Below, in pieces: positions 22,689-23,242 of a stretch of DNA of 23,242 nucleotides. Location: positions 1 through 23,242 of the forward strand of contig JADGEG010000007.1 of the NCBI GenBank assembly GCA_016744485.1, read 5' to 3'. The notes beneath the pieces are model-generated. The model saw only the letters and a list, made by a program, of their open reading frames with translations, did not search any database and was not told the DNA's origin. This stretch comes from Arcobacter sp. (GTDB lineage: Bacteria > Campylobacterota > Campylobacteria > Campylobacterales > Arcobacteraceae). A program made the position numbers and the translations under genes. Position 1 is the stretch's first letter; each line of letters begins with the position of its first letter.

Positions 22689-23242
22689 ATGAAATTTAAT
22701 TTTTTAAAAATATCACTTCCAATTATTTTACTAATTGTTACTTTATTTTATATAACTTCACAGTTTATACAACCAGCTCCAAAAAAAAAATTAATAATCG
22801 CAAGTGGTTCTGTAAATGGTAATTATCACAAAATAGCATTAGAATACAAAAAACTTTTAGAAAAAGAAAAAATTAAGGTTAACATTATAAATACAGCAGG
22901 TTCAGTTGAAAATATAAAGCTTTTAAAAAATCAAAAAGTTGATATTGCATTTATTCAAAAAGGGGTACTTCCTACAGATCCTAATTTAGAATTTTTAGCC
23001 AATATTTATTATGAACCTTTGTGGATATTTTACAAAAATGAAAAATATCAAATGGATTATATCGTACAGTTATTTTCTAAGACGATAGCTATAGGACAAG
23101 ATGGAAGTGGGACTCAGCATTTATCAACAATAATATTAAATAATAATGGAATTAATTCTACAAATAGTACATTACTAAATATATCGACAAAAAGTGCGAA
23201 AGAAAAACTAAAACAAGGTGAAATTGATGCTATGTTTGTAGT
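22689..23242 (+). CDS. TAXI-family TRAP transporter solute-binding protein, N-terminal part
   Basis: The frame is open from an ATG at 22689 (AGGA 6 bases upstream) to the window edge: 184 full codons. An N-terminal hydrophobic segment (about 7-23) is a signal or membrane anchor. KLIIASGSVNGNYHKIA (34-50) matches the opening strand-loop of TAXI-type periplasmic binding proteins, followed by NTAGSVENIKLLKNQKVDIAFIQ, where the ligand pocket is built, and later IGQDGSGTQHLS. TAXI proteins feed TRAP transporters with fused membrane subunits, often for glutamate or other carboxylates; the ligand cannot be read here. The rest of the gene, and any transporter, lie beyond the window. Confidence 0.85.
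   Translation, partial: MKFNFLKISLPIILLIVTLFYITSQFIQPAPKKKLIIASGSVNGNYHKIALEYKKLLEKEKIKVNIINTAGSVENIKLLKNQKVDIAFIQKGVLPTDPNLEFLANIYYEPLWIFYKNEKYQMDYIVQLFSKTIAIGQDGSGTQHLSTIILNNNGINSTNSTLLNISTKSAKEKLKQGEIDAMFV

Noticed and set aside
1..23242. CRISPR arrays, insertion sequences, integrases, tRNA or rRNA genes
   Set aside because: No regularly spaced repeats, transposase-like protein, or cloverleaf with a TTC-arm pattern was found on either strand by eye; a covariance-model search would settle the RNA genes.

Overview
The window looks like a piece of a Campylobacterota chromosome, most likely Arcobacter sensu lato (family Arcobacteraceae). The DNA is very AT-rich throughout and the proteins are rich in Lys, Asn and Ile. 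Promoters show TATAAT-like -10 boxes with poor -35 boxes. Several gene sets point the same way: a three-domain NifU with NifS, a PEB4/Cbf2-type peptidyl-prolyl isomerase followed by class II aldolase (as in Campylobacter), panD-YbaB, and a MoaA-Ogt pair. Family-level placement is inference from gene content, not from a marker search.

Layout. 1-107 is the 5' end of coaE on the minus strand, divergent from moaA-ogt (257-1740, +). Then come rpsO (1896-2168, +) and an operon of an Rrf2-type regulator, a DHH phosphoesterase and a CoA-binding protein (2262-4169, +). A histidine kinase/response regulator pair follows on the minus strand (4161-6161), divergent from the periplasmic isomerase and fba (6346-8232, +). 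An ACC deaminase/D-cysteine desulfhydrase-like gene (8268-9188, +) and tgt (9236-10357, +) complete the plus-strand run.

From 10383 to 20224 everything is on the minus strand. In transcription order from the right: 2Fe-2S ferredoxin, panD, YbaB, ispA (close or overlapping); nifS, nifU; a SurA-like chaperone, gatB, gpsA, an AcuI/YhdH-type reductase; and a single unknown membrane-anchored protein at 10383-11372. The right end has a secreted cyclophilin (20362-20913, +), a secretin (20903-22513, -) and the start of a TAXI-type solute-binding protein (22689 onward, +) that runs off the window.

How it fits together. Most genes are housekeeping: CoA and pantothenate synthesis, molybdenum cofactor, DNA repair, Fe-S assembly, isoprenoids, phospholipid precursor, Gln-tRNA amidation, queuosine, glycolysis. 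A second theme is the cell envelope: two periplasmic SurA/PEB4-like chaperones, a periplasmic cyclophilin, a secretin, a sensor kinase facing the PEB4 promoter, and the unknown protein. I found no CRISPR array, insertion sequence, phage, tRNA or rRNA. No stretch over 300 bases lacks a gene.

The least ordinary parts are the unknown protein, whose membrane anchor can only be read from a non-standard ATA start with a well-placed ribosome site; several strong dyads or repeats in promoter regions (upstream of nifS, between the secretin and TAXI genes, between ferredoxin and cyclophilin, upstream of the unknown gene); and the Rrf2-DHH-CoA-binding operon. None of these proves a new system; they are the best leads.
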